A stretch of 64,000 nucleotides of DNA. Source: Mycolicibacter senuensis. GTDB lineage: Bacteria > Actinomycetota > Actinomycetes > Mycobacteriales > Mycobacteriaceae. This document shows, one piece after another, positions 9,207 to 16,470 of the stretch. The notes beneath the pieces are model-generated. The model had not been told where the DNA came from. It worked only from the letters and a program-made list of their open reading frames with translations, and searched no databases. The stretch's first letter is position 1. Each line of letters starts with the position of its first letter. A program made the position numbers and the translations under genes. Location of the stretch: contig NZ_LQPS01000039.1 in the NCBI RefSeq assembly GCF_002101885.1, positions 248,001 through 312,000 on the forward strand, read 5' to 3'.

Positions 9207-9772
9207 TACCAGCCCGAGGGGTCGGTGGCCGGTTTGCCGTCGTTCGCCTTCAGCGACTGCGGACCCGAGGAGTGCAGGCGACCCGGATCGGGGCGCAGTG
9301 CCTCGCGCGTCTCCCGCACCGATTCGATGGTTTGACGCGGCCCCCGGATACGCCGGACCCGCAGGAAGCCGAACAACGCCAAGCCCGCGGCGAACGTCAG
9401 CATGACCCCGAACACGATCAGGTAGGCGGCCCAGTCCTGAAGCCAGATGTTGAGCACCTCGGCCAGGAAGAAGAAGAAAAAGAACGTGGAATAGAACAGC
9501 ACGACCAGGGCCGCGATGAAGAACACGCTGCCGGTCAGGCCCTTCTTGACATCCCGGGTGATCTCGGCACGAGCAAGCTCGACCTCGGCGCGGACCAGTG
9601 TCGACATCTGCGCCGTCGCGTCCTTGACCAGCTCGCCCAGCGACGGGTCGGCGGGCAGCGCGTGTGGATCGGTCAACGGGATGGTCGCCAAGGTGTTGGG
9701 CACCCCGTTGCGGTCCGCCCTGGCGGATCTGTTCGAGGCGCGTGACGCCTTCCTGCGATCGGCCTTGCTCAC
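9206..9772 (-). CDS. Holin-like membrane protein (Rv3669 type)
   Basis: A 188-residue protein with a basic N-terminal region, an amphipathic stretch (LGELVKDATAQMSTLVRAEV) and two membrane helices separated by a short turn (about residues 80-102 and 112-135). This is the layout of the actinobacterial 'phage holin family' membrane proteins. One helix contains an unusual run of six phenylalanines (STFFFFFFLAE). GTG 9772 has GGGAGG at ideal distance; longer in-frame starts run into the divergent protease gene. It is the first gene of the unit with ephE. Function unknown; phage origin is not implied. Confidence 0.8.
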   Translation of the reverse strand: MSKADRRKASRASNRSARADRNGVPNTLATIPLTDPHALPADPSLGELVKDATAQMSTLVRAEVELARAEITRDVKKGLTGSVFFIAALVVLFYSTFFFFFFLAEVLNIWLQDWAAYLIVFGVMLTFAAGLALFGFLRVRRIRGPRQTIESVRETREALRPDPGRLHSSGPQSLKANDGKPATDPSGW

Positions 9773-9926
9773 TGGCTGTCCTCCCGTTCGCTGTCGTCGC
9801 CGCCTAATGTTGCCATGCGGTAGCAGCCCCGACGACCCCGGCAAAGCAGCGGCCGAAATGGGCAGGCCCCACGTTAAGCTGTTTTTATACCCACCGGGGG
9901 TGGAGCTGATCGACGGGAGAACCGCT

Positions 9927-10643
9927 GTGCAGATCGCACACCACTGGTTGCTGCGCACCATCGCGACGGTGCTGACGTTCGCGGCGTGCGCTGCGATGGC
10001 CGGCCTGGTCGCACCGGCCGCGCGGGTCGCCGCGGACAACAAGGTGGTGATGGGCGGCGGCGCCGGGCTCGTCGTCGACGGCGACACGATGTGCACGCTG
10101 ACCTCGATCGGCCACGACAACACCGGTGCGCTGATCGGCTTCACCTCCGCGCACTGCGGTGGCCCGGGCGCCCAGGTCGCCGCCGAGGGATCGGAGTCCA
10201 ACGGCACGATCGGCCTGATGGTGGCCGGAAACGACAACTTGGACTACGCGGTGATCGAGTTCGATCCGGAGAAGGTGACACCGGTGTCCAACTTCGGTGG
10301 CTTCGTCATCGGCGGCATCGGACCGGACCCGTCCTTCGGTCAGATCGCCTGCAAGCAGGGCCGCACCACGGGCAACTCCTGCGGCGTCACCTGGGGGCCG
10401 GGACAGGACCCGGGAACCATCGTCATGCAGGTGTGCGGTCGGCCGGGCGATTCCGGCGGCCCCGTCGTGGTGAACAACATGCTGGTCGGCATGATTCACG
10501 GCGCGTTCAGCGAGGCGCTGCCCACCTGCGTGGTCAAGTACATCCCGTTGCACACCCCGGCTGTCGTGGTGTCGATCAACGCCGTGCTGGGCGACATCAA
10601 CGCCGACAACCGGCCCGGTGCGGGCTTCGTCCCGATCGGCTGA
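9927..10643 (+). CDS. Secreted trypsin-like serine protease (Rv3668c type)
   Basis: A 238-residue exported protease. Residues 1-35 form a Sec signal peptide with a hydrophobic core (IATVLTFAACAAMAGLV) and likely cleavage after AARVAA. The triad reads His in SAHCGG, Asp in NLDYAVIEF and Ser in GRPGDSGGP. Six or more cysteines suggest two or three disulfides. GTG 9927 preceded by GGGAGA gives a standard signal peptide; an in-frame GTG at 9900 is less convincing. It is a single gene converging on acs. The target is unknown. Confidence 0.88.
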   Translation: MQIAHHWLLRTIATVLTFAACAAMAGLVAPAARVAADNKVVMGGGAGLVVDGDTMCTLTSIGHDNTGALIGFTSAHCGGPGAQVAAEGSESNGTIGLMVAGNDNLDYAVIEFDPEKVTPVSNFGGFVIGGIGPDPSFGQIACKQGRTTGNSCGVTWGPGQDPGTIVMQVCGRPGDSGGPVVVNNMLVGMIHGAFSEALPTCVVKYIPLHTPAVVVSINAVLGDINADNRPGAGFVPIG

Positions 10644-10676
10644 TCAGACCGTCAGGCGATCGGCGGCTCGCCGCAT

Positions 10677-12755
10677 TCAGTCGGCCGCCCGGATCGCGTC
10701 GAACACGCTGGGGTCCACCAGGGTTGAGGTGTCGCCGAGTTCGCGGCCGTCGGCGACGTCGCGCAGCAGTCGGCGCATGATCTTGCCGCTGCGGGTCTTC
10801 GGCAACTCCGGGACCACGTGGACCTTGTGCGGGCGCGCGATCGGCGAGATCTCCACCGTGACCCGCTCGCGCAGTTCGTCGACGATCGCGCCACCGGCCG
10901 CGCTGTGTGACGCCGCCAGCACCACGAACGCGCAGATCCGTTGCCCGGTCTGCTCATCGATCGCCCCGACCACGGCGGCTTCGGCCACCGCGGCGTGACC
11001 GACCAGCGCGGACTCCACCTCGGCGGTGGAGATCCGGTGCCCGGACACGTTCATCACGTCGTCGATCCGGCCGAGCACCCAGATGTCACCGTCGGCGTCA
11101 TAGCGGGCACCGTCACCGGCGAAGTACCAGCCCTGCTCGGCGAACCGCGACCAGTAGGTCTCGATGAACCGTTGCTCGTCCCCCCAGATTCCGCGGGCCA
11201 TCGCCGGCCACGGCGCATCGATCACCAGATATCCCGACACCGGCTCGCCGCCGGCATCGTTCGGCGACACCAGGTCACCGTGGTCGTCGACGATCCGCGC
11301 CGAGATCCCGGGCAGCGGGGTCATCGCAGCACCCGGTTTGGTCGCGGCCACCCCGGGCAGCGGGCAGATCATCGTCGCTCCGGTCTCGGTCTGCCACCAG
11401 GTGTCGACCACCGGCAGCGCGTCCGCGCCGATAACCCGCCGATACCAGCGCCAGGCCTCCGGATTGATCGGCTCACCGACCGACCCCAGCAGCCGCAGGC
11501 TGGACAGCCGGTGGGCGTCGGGAATGTCGCGCCCCCACTTCATGAACGTGCGGATCAGCGTCGGCGCGGTGTAATAGATTGTCACACCGTACTTCTCGAT
11601 GATCTGGAAGTGCCGGTGCTGATCCGGGAAGTCCGGGGTGCCCTCGTAGATCACCTCGGTGGCGCCGTTGGCCAGCGGCCCGTACACCGCATAGGTGTGG
11701 CCGGTGACCCACCCGATGTCCGCGGTGCACCAGAACACGTCGGTGTCCGCCTTCAAGTCGAAAACGCAGTAGTGCGTGTAGGCGGCCTGGGTCAGGTAGC
11801 CGCCGCTGGTGTGCACGATGCCCTTCGGCTTGCCCGTGGTCCCCGAGGTGTAGAGCAAAAACAGCGGCTGCTCGGCCTCGAACGCCTCGGGGGAGTGCTC
11901 GGCGGCGGCCGAATCCACCACCTCGTGCCACCACAGGTCACGCCCTGGGGTCCACGACACCTGCCCACCGGTGCGCCGCACCACCAGCACGTGCTCGACC
12001 GACGCCGCGTCCTCGACGGCCGCGTCGACCGCCGGTTTGAGTGCGGCGGCCTGACCGCGGCGGTATTGGCCGTCGGAGGTGATGACCACCTTGGCCTGGG
12101 CGTCGTCGATGCGGGAACGCAGGGCGTGCGCGGAGTAGCCGGCGAACACCACGGTGTGCAACACCCCCAGCCGGGCACAGGCCAGCATGGCGATGATCGC
12201 CTCGGGGATCATCGGCAGATAGATGGCCACCCGGTCACCGGCGACCAAGCCGAGCCCGGTCAGCGCATTGGCCGCCCGGCTCACCTCGGCGAGCAACTCC
12301 GCATAGGTGATGCTGCGCGCGTCGCCGTGCTCATGCGCCGGTCCCAGCTTCGCCTCTCCTTCGTCGAGGCTCGCTGAACCGCCGTGCCCGTGCGCCGGTC
12401 CCAACTTCGCCTCTCCTTCGTCGAGGCTCGCTGAACCGCCGGCCGGTTCGCCCTCCCAGTGGATCGCCACTCGGTCGCCGTGGCCGCCCTCCACGTGGCG
12501 GTCCACGCAGTTGTAGGCGACGTTGAGCCTGCCGTCGGCGAACCAGCGGGCGAACGGCGCCCGCGAGTAGTCCAGCACCTCGGTGAACGGCGTCGCCCAG
12601 TGCAGCCGGTTGGCCTGCTCGGCCCAGAACGCGAGCCGATCCTGTTCGGCCGCACGGTAGGCCTCGGCGCCGGTGTTGGCGTGAGCGGTGAACTCGGGGG
12701 AGGGCGGGTACGACGACGGCGAGTCTGCGGGGGCGGTGTCAGGGTTCCGGCTCAC
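10677..12755 (-). CDS. acs: Acetyl-CoA synthetase with an in-frame repeat insertion
   Basis: A 692-residue AMP-forming ligase making acetyl-CoA from acetate. YTSGTTGKPKGI (P-loop), WWQTETG and the C-terminal lysine motif TRSGKIMRRLLRD (site of regulatory acetylation) are all present. It is about 40 residues longer than M. tuberculosis Acs (651 as I recall). The surplus is two copies of a 19-residue unit (GGSASLDEGEAKLGPAHGH) between VAIHWEGEPA and DARSITYAEL, encoded by a tandem DNA repeat. The insert sits on the N-terminal domain surface, so activity may be intact. GTG 12755 follows TAGGCT by 7 bases, suggesting a leaderless mRNA. Confidence 0.95.
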   Translation of the reverse strand: MSRNPDTAPADSPSSYPPSPEFTAHANTGAEAYRAAEQDRLAFWAEQANRLHWATPFTEVLDYSRAPFARWFADGRLNVAYNCVDRHVEGGHGDRVAIHWEGEPAGGSASLDEGEAKLGPAHGHGGSASLDEGEAKLGPAHEHGDARSITYAELLAEVSRAANALTGLGLVAGDRVAIYLPMIPEAIIAMLACARLGVLHTVVFAGYSAHALRSRIDDAQAKVVITSDGQYRRGQAAALKPAVDAAVEDAASVEHVLVVRRTGGQVSWTPGRDLWWHEVVDSAAAEHSPEAFEAEQPLFLLYTSGTTGKPKGIVHTSGGYLTQAAYTHYCVFDLKADTDVFWCTADIGWVTGHTYAVYGPLANGATEVIYEGTPDFPDQHRHFQIIEKYGVTIYYTAPTLIRTFMKWGRDIPDAHRLSSLRLLGSVGEPINPEAWRWYRRVIGADALPVVDTWWQTETGATMICPLPGVAATKPGAAMTPLPGISARIVDDHGDLVSPNDAGGEPVSGYLVIDAPWPAMARGIWGDEQRFIETYWSRFAEQGWYFAGDGARYDADGDIWVLGRIDDVMNVSGHRISTAEVESALVGHAAVAEAAVVGAIDEQTGQRICAFVVLAASHSAAGGAIVDELRERVTVEISPIARPHKVHVVPELPKTRSGKIMRRLLRDVADGRELGDTSTLVDPSVFDAIRAAD
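12327..12440 (-). repeat. 57-bp tandem doublet inside acs
   Basis: Copies lie at 12327-12383 and 12384-12440 and differ at only a few bases. The core CTTCGCCTCTCCTTCGTCGA followed by GGCTCGCTGAACCGCC is shared. 57 bp is 19 codons, so the reading frame of acs is kept and the product gains 38 residues. The same core recurs as a doublet at 45848-45961, and a longer relative is at 12778-12932. It resembles MIRU-type mycobacterial interspersed repeats in size and in being translated, but I have not matched it to a known family. Confidence 0.92.
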
Positions 12756-12768
12756 GGTCAGCAGCCTA
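12756..12768 (-). promoter_or_regulatory. -10 element for leaderless acs transcript
   Basis: TAGGCT (TANNNT type) at 12763-12768 on the minus strand is followed by exactly 7 bases and then the GTG start. This spacing places the transcription start on the start codon, a common mycobacterial arrangement. Confidence 0.5.
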
Positions 12769-12777
12769 ACCACCCCG

Positions 12778-12932
12778 GTTCCTGCGTCGGTCCCGGCTTC
12801 GCCTCACCTCCACCGGCCCGGGGGCCGGCTCCGGTGAGCCTCGCCGAACCGCCCCTGTTCCTGCGTCGGTCCCGGCTTCGCCTCACCTCCACCGGCCCGG
12901 GGGCCGGCTCCGGTGAGCCTCGCCGAACCGCC
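12778..12932. repeat. 79-bp-period tandem doublet with strong hairpins
   Basis: Two identical 76-bp copies (12778-12853 and 12857-12932) are separated by CCT. Each begins GTTCCTGCGTCGGTCCCGGC and ends CTCGCCGAACCGCC, clearly related to the 57-bp repeat. The middle differs and forms a near-perfect hairpin, CTCACC..CCGGCCC / GGGCCGG..GGTGAG. The doublet fills the gap between the divergent acs and Rv3662c-type genes, where M. tuberculosis carries dppABCD. Confidence 0.9.
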
Positions 12933-12939
12933 GCGCCGG

Positions 12940-12953
12940 TAGTGTCACAGCCC
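12940..12953 (+). promoter_or_regulatory. -10 element for the Rv3662c-type gene
   Basis: TAGTGT at 12940-12945 lies 8 bases before GTG 12954. It directly follows the 79-bp repeat doublet, which would therefore occupy the -35 and upstream promoter region. Confidence 0.4.
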
Positions 12954-13700
12954 GTGATCACCGACCCATTGGCCCCGCTGCTCGAACTGCCGGGCGTCGC
13001 CGAGGCCAGCGAGAAGGTCCGCGACGAGCTGGCACGGGCCCACCGGCACAAGACCAACGTGCGGGGGTGGCCGGTCAGTGCCGCCGAGTCCTCGCTGCGG
13101 GCGGCCCGGGCGTCGTCAGTGCTCGACGGCGGCCCCACCACGGTGGACGCGCGCTCGACCGGTGATCCGGTGTTCGCCGGCGCGCTGCGGGTGGCCCAGG
13201 CCCTGGAAGGCGGGGAGACCTCGCTGGTCGAGGTGTGGCGGCGGGCCCCGCTGCAGGCGCTGGCCCGGCTGCACGTGTTGGCCGCCGCCGATCTGGTCGA
13301 CGAAGACCACCTCGGCCGGCCGGCCGGTGGCGGCGAGGTCGGACGCCGGCTGGAGCTGCTCGCCGACCTGGCCGCCGGCGGCACCACGGCGCCGGCGCCG
13401 GTGTTCGCCGCGGTGGTGCACGGCGAATTGTTGACGCTCGCACCGTTTGGCAGCGCCGACGGCGTGGTCGCCCGGGGTGCGGCCCGGCTGGTGACGATCG
13501 CCAGCGGGCTGGACCGGCACGGACTCGGTGTGCCCGAGGTGACCTGGATGCGTAAGGCCGGCGCGTATCGCCGCGCCGCGCAGGCTTTCGCCGGCGGTTC
13601 CGCCGAGGGTGTGACGGACTGGCTGCTGTTGTGCTGCGGTGCGCTGCACGCCGGCGCGCTGGATGCGCTGGGGATTGCTGAAGCGGGCGCCAAGCGCTGA
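12954..13700 (+). CDS. Conserved actinobacterial protein of unknown function (Rv3662c type)
   Basis: A 248-residue, alanine-rich, probably helical cytoplasmic protein. Conserved-looking segments are RDELARAHRHKTNVRGW near the N-terminus, EVWRRAPLQALARLHVLAA mid-protein and GLGVPEVTWMRKAGAYRRAA towards the end. M. tuberculosis has a homologue next to Rv3661 with no established role. I see no catalytic motif, signal or membrane helix. GTG 12954 gives the expected N-terminus (MITDPLAPLLELPG). It transcribes towards the Ms1 RNA gene; their ends are about 18 bp apart. Confidence 0.8.
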   Translation: MITDPLAPLLELPGVAEASEKVRDELARAHRHKTNVRGWPVSAAESSLRAARASSVLDGGPTTVDARSTGDPVFAGALRVAQALEGGETSLVEVWRRAPLQALARLHVLAAADLVDEDHLGRPAGGGEVGRRLELLADLAAGGTTAPAPVFAAVVHGELLTLAPFGSADGVVARGAARLVTIASGLDRHGLGVPEVTWMRKAGAYRRAAQAFAGGSAEGVTDWLLLCCGALHAGALDALGIAEAGAKR

Positions 13701-13717
13701 ATCCGCGGCCGGCGGAG

Positions 13718-14018
13718 CAAAACGAAGCGGGCGGCGCTCCGATGAAATCGGCTCGCCGCCCGCTAGTACGGTACACGGTTACCAAGCGTCCAACGTGGGT
13801 TGCGTGGGTGGCCTCGGCGCTCGTGCGGTGCTCCTCGGCTGCAGCCCCACCCAAAGGGCTGTCGGGACCGATTACGTTCCGCAATTACGCAGGCCCGCAA
13901 CGCTTCTGCCATCTTCGCGGCTGTGGCTCCGCGTGGGTACCGCTATCCGTACTGGGAAGTGCGGCTCGGGAGATCGATCCTTCTCTTCCGGGTCGACCCT
14001 GGCCTTGCCGGCTTCCGT
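13718..14018 (-). ncRNA. Ms1 (MTS2823-type) small RNA that binds core RNA polymerase
   Basis: No protein gene fits this 400-bp gap. In M. tuberculosis the abundant sRNA MTS2823, the homologue of M. smegmatis Ms1 (about 300 nt), lies in the same gap downstream of Rv3661 and in the same direction. Here a minus-strand promoter-like pair (TTGCTG, 17 bp, TACAAA) and an intrinsic terminator at 13719-13764 are about 300 bp apart, matching the Ms1 length. Ms1 accumulates in stationary phase and holds sigma-free RNA polymerase. Exact ends are inferred from these signals. I did not compare the sequence base by base with Ms1. Confidence 0.75.
13719..13764 (-). terminator. Intrinsic terminator of Ms1
   Basis: AGCGGGCGGCG (13754-13764 read on the minus strand) pairs over 11 bp with 13726-13736. 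An inner CCGAT/ATCGG stem closes a GAA loop. On the minus strand the stem is followed by TCGTTTTG, so it terminates minus-strand transcription. Confidence 0.8.
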
Positions 14019-14024
14019 GCCTCC

Positions 14025-14053
14025 TTTGTACTACGTGATGCACGACACAGCAA
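14025..14053 (-). promoter_or_regulatory. Predicted Ms1 promoter
   Basis: On the minus strand TTGCTG (14048-14053) and TACAAA (14025-14030) are separated by 17 bp, the sigma-A spacing. Start of transcription would fall near 14018. Strength and start site are predicted by eye. Confidence 0.5.
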
Positions 14054-14066
14054 GGCCTAATCGCAA

Positions 14067-14096
14067 ACGTCGTCGACGACGTCACCTGATTGTGAC
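14067..14096. promoter_or_regulatory. Two adjacent palindromes upstream of Ms1
   Basis: ACGTCGTCGACGACGT (14067-14082) is a perfect 16-bp palindrome. It overlaps by two bases GTCAC-CTGATT-GTGAC (14081-14096), an inverted repeat. Both lie between the Rv3661-type stop and the predicted Ms1 -35 box. They may be operators for Ms1 or the terminator stem of the upstream gene. Confidence 0.45.
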
Positions 14097-14118
14097 CGCG
14101 CGGGTTTGCTGGAGTGGG

Positions 14119-14976
14119 TCAGAACACCCGGCGTCGCAGCAGCGAGTAGGTCAGCGCCCCGGCCACGACAGCGCTGATGCCGACCGCGGCGGTGGTGGCC
14201 ACCGCGGCGCCGGACGGGGCCGGAAGGCGGTCGCGCAGTGACACCGGCCGCGAGAAGGTCAGCACCGGCCAGCCGTTGGCGACCGCCTCCTTGCGCAGGG
14301 CGCGGTCGGGGTTGACCGCCGAGGGGTGACCGACCGCCTGCAGCATCGGTAGGTCGGTGATCGAATCCGAATAGGCGTAGCAGTGCTCCAGCGGGTAGCC
14401 CTCCCGGGCGGCCAGCTCCCGGATTGCCTGCACCTTGCCCTCGCCGTAGCAGTAGAACGCGATCTCGCCGGTGTACTTGCCGTCGGCGACGACCATGCGG
14501 GTGGCCATGGCGTGGGTGGCGCCCAGGGCCCGGGCGATCGGTGCGACGATCTCCTCGCCGGAGGCCGAGACCACCACCACGTCGCGGCCGCAGAGCTTGT
14601 GATCGGCGATCAGCTCGGCCGCCTCGGCGAACACCAGCGGGCTGACGATGTCGTGCATCGTCTCGTTGACGATCGCCTTGATTTGTTCGACGTTCCAGCC
14701 GGTGCACATGTTGGTCAGGTGGGTTCGCATCCGCTCCATCTGATCGTGGTCGGCCCCGGACAGCAGCATCAGGAACTGGGCGTAACTCGACTTGAGCACG
14801 GTGCGACGGTTGATCAGTCCCTGGTCCATAAAAGGTTTGCTGAAGGCCAGCGCGCTGGACTTGGCGATGATGGTGTGGTCGAGGTCCAGGAAGGCGGCGG
14901 TGCGGGTCCGGCTGCCGGTTTCCCCCGGCGATCCCTGCGACTGCGGCTGCCGGGTGTCCGGGTCGGAGGCCATCAC
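14119..14976 (-). CDS. HAD-superfamily SerB-like phosphatase with C-terminal anchor (Rv3661 type)
   Basis: A 285-residue HAD hydrolase. Motif I is AFLDLDHTII, motif II VVVSASGEE, and motif III/IV includes GKVQAIRE and YSDSITDLPML. The fold resembles phosphoserine phosphatase, but the first aspartate is followed by LDHT as in the SerB-related subgroup, so the substrate is unsure. The last 25 residues are hydrophobic (TAAVGISAVVAGALTYSLL) then RRRVF, a probable membrane tail. TATGCT six bases before GTG 14976 suggests a leaderless start; ATG 14973 is the alternative. It is flanked by Ms1 and 6C RNAs. Confidence 0.85.
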   Translation of the reverse strand: MMASDPDTRQPQSQGSPGETGSRTRTAAFLDLDHTIIAKSSALAFSKPFMDQGLINRRTVLKSSYAQFLMLLSGADHDQMERMRTHLTNMCTGWNVEQIKAIVNETMHDIVSPLVFAEAAELIADHKLCGRDVVVVSASGEEIVAPIARALGATHAMATRMVVADGKYTGEIAFYCYGEGKVQAIRELAAREGYPLEHCYAYSDSITDLPMLQAVGHPSAVNPDRALRKEAVANGWPVLTFSRPVSLRDRLPAPSGAAVATTAAVGISAVVAGALTYSLLRRRVF

Positions 14977-15113
14977 GGCTACAGCATAGGTGCGAGGGCC
15001 GTCTGAACCGGGGCTATGCCGGAAAGAGCACTTCAGCGGCCGTGCCGTCCCGAGGGTGACCTTTTGGCGACAACACTTGCGCCGGACCGGCATGTCGTGT
15101 GTATAGTGTCATC

Positions 15114-15208
15114 ACTCGGCTTATGCTGAGGGTGTATCGGCCCGACCCCCCGGGGTTGATACACGACGACCTCCGCCTCCTCCCCCCCTGGCGGGGGTCG
15201 TCTTTTTT
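15114..15208 (+). ncRNA. 6C small RNA (B11)
   Basis: The stretch has the two hairpins that define the 6C family. The first is GTGTATC/GATACAC (15132-15138 with 15158-15164), whose loop contains six C (15146-15151). The second is GACGACC..CCGCC/GGCGG..GGTCGTC, whose loop contains seven C (15182-15188); it ends in six T (15203-15208) and is also the terminator. A TATAGT -10 box at 15102-15107 sets the start near 15114. M. tuberculosis B11/6C lies in the same Rv3660c-Rv3661 gap in the same orientation. C-rich loops pair with G-rich ribosome-binding regions of target mRNAs. Confidence 0.92.
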
Positions 15209-15393
15209 AACCGGTCATTCTTCGCTGGAATGAGCTCTGAGCCTTCCTTCGAGTACCGAAAATCGCAATTATGATCCGATTGGTATTGATATTGCGCTGC
15301 CTCCTGTCGGGCAGTTCTGCACAGACGCGGTTGCGCTCCACAACTGGCGCGTAGTGCCTGGCGTGGCAACGGTCGCGCCGCCACGGTGAGGGC

Positions 15394-16470
15394 GTGAGCA
15401 CAACCGCTGGCCTGTTGGCCCTTGTCGCCCAGCCCGCGATGCGCGACGAACTCGACCGGGTGGCCGCAGCCGTGGGCGTACGCGTCATCCAGCCCGGCGC
15501 CGCATCGGTGCCGAGCCGCAAGGCCTGGACGGCGGCCGCGGCCGTAGTGGTCGACGAAGCCGCCGCCGCCCGCTGTTCGGCGGCCCGGCTGCCGCGCCGC
15601 GCGCACGTCATCGTCGTCACCGGGGCCCAACCCGGCGCGGCCAGCTGGCAAGGTGCCGTCGCGATCGGCGCGCAGCGGGTCCTGACGGTGCCGGCCGACA
15701 GCGACGAACTGGTGGCCGAGCTGGCCGAGGCGGCAGCGGCGGTGCGTGACGGCGGGCGCCGCGGCGAGGCCATCGCGGTGATCGGGGCGCGCGGCGGAGC
15801 CGGCGCATCGCTGCTGGCGACGGCGCTGGCCCAGCGGGCCGGGGATGCGCTGCTGGTCGACCTGGACGCCTGGGGCGGTGGCATCGATCTGCTCGCTGGC
15901 ACCGAGCACGCCGCCGGCCTGCGCTGGTGCGATCTGACCGCGCAGACCGGGCGGTTGACCTGGCCGGCGCTGCGTGAAGCACTGCCGCGGCAGCGTGGCG
16001 TCAGCGTCCTGGCGGGAGCCCGGCGCGACCAACAACCCCGCGAGATCGATGCCGGAGCCGTCGACGCTGTGGTCGAGGCCGGCCGCCGCGGCGGGGTCAC
16101 CGTGGTCTGCGATCTGCCCCGGGCCCTGACCGACCCGGTCGAGACCGCCCTGGGCGCTGCCGACCTGGTGGTGGTCGTCAGCCCGTGTGATGTGCGTTCG
16201 TGTGCGGCCGGCGCCGCCATCACTCCGCGGCTGCGGGCGGCCAACCCCAACGTCGGCCTGGTGGTGCGCGGGCCGGCGCCCGGCGGGCTTCGCGCCACCG
16301 AGGTTGCCGAGATCATCGGGTTGCCGCTGCTGGCGACCTTGCGAGCCGAGCCGCGGCTGGCCGAGCGGCTCGAACACGCCGCGTTGCGCCTGCACCGCCG
16401 GTCGGCGCTGGCGGCCGCCGCCGGCCGGGTGCTCGAAGTGTTACCCGCCCGAAAGTCCTTGGCGGCATGA
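15394..16470 (+). CDS. ssd: Septum-site-determining-like protein, TadZ/CpaE type
   Basis: A 358-residue MinD/ParA-like protein matching Rv3660c (Ssd). The N-terminal 110 residues look like a receiver-type domain without the acidic pocket. The ATPase domain follows with a degenerate P-loop (VIGARGGAGASLLATAL) that keeps glycines but lacks the canonical GKT. DLDAWGGGIDLL and DLPRALTDPVE are the switch regions. It is the first gene of the Tad cluster and overlaps tadA by ATGA, which supports a TadZ-like role in placing the pilus machine. Overproduction of the M. tuberculosis protein inhibits septation. Confidence 0.87.
   Translation: MSTTAGLLALVAQPAMRDELDRVAAAVGVRVIQPGAASVPSRKAWTAAAAVVVDEAAAARCSAARLPRRAHVIVVTGAQPGAASWQGAVAIGAQRVLTVPADSDELVAELAEAAAAVRDGGRRGEAIAVIGARGGAGASLLATALAQRAGDALLVDLDAWGGGIDLLAGTEHAAGLRWCDLTAQTGRLTWPALREALPRQRGVSVLAGARRDQQPREIDAGAVDAVVEAGRRGGVTVVCDLPRALTDPVETALGAADLVVVVSPCDVRSCAAGAAITPRLRAANPNVGLVVRGPAPGGLRATEVAEIIGLPLLATLRAEPRLAERLEHAALRLHRRSALAAAAGRVLEVLPARKSLAA

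Noticed and set aside
9440..9500. Possible programmed frameshift at the A-rich stretch in the holin-like gene
   Set aside because: AAGAAGAAGAAAAAGAA on the plus strand simply encodes phenylalanines on the minus strand; the frame continues and gives a normal second helix.
13639..14241. Open frames across the Ms1 region
   Set aside because: They have no protein-like composition and overlap a well-supported RNA gene with its own promoter and terminator.
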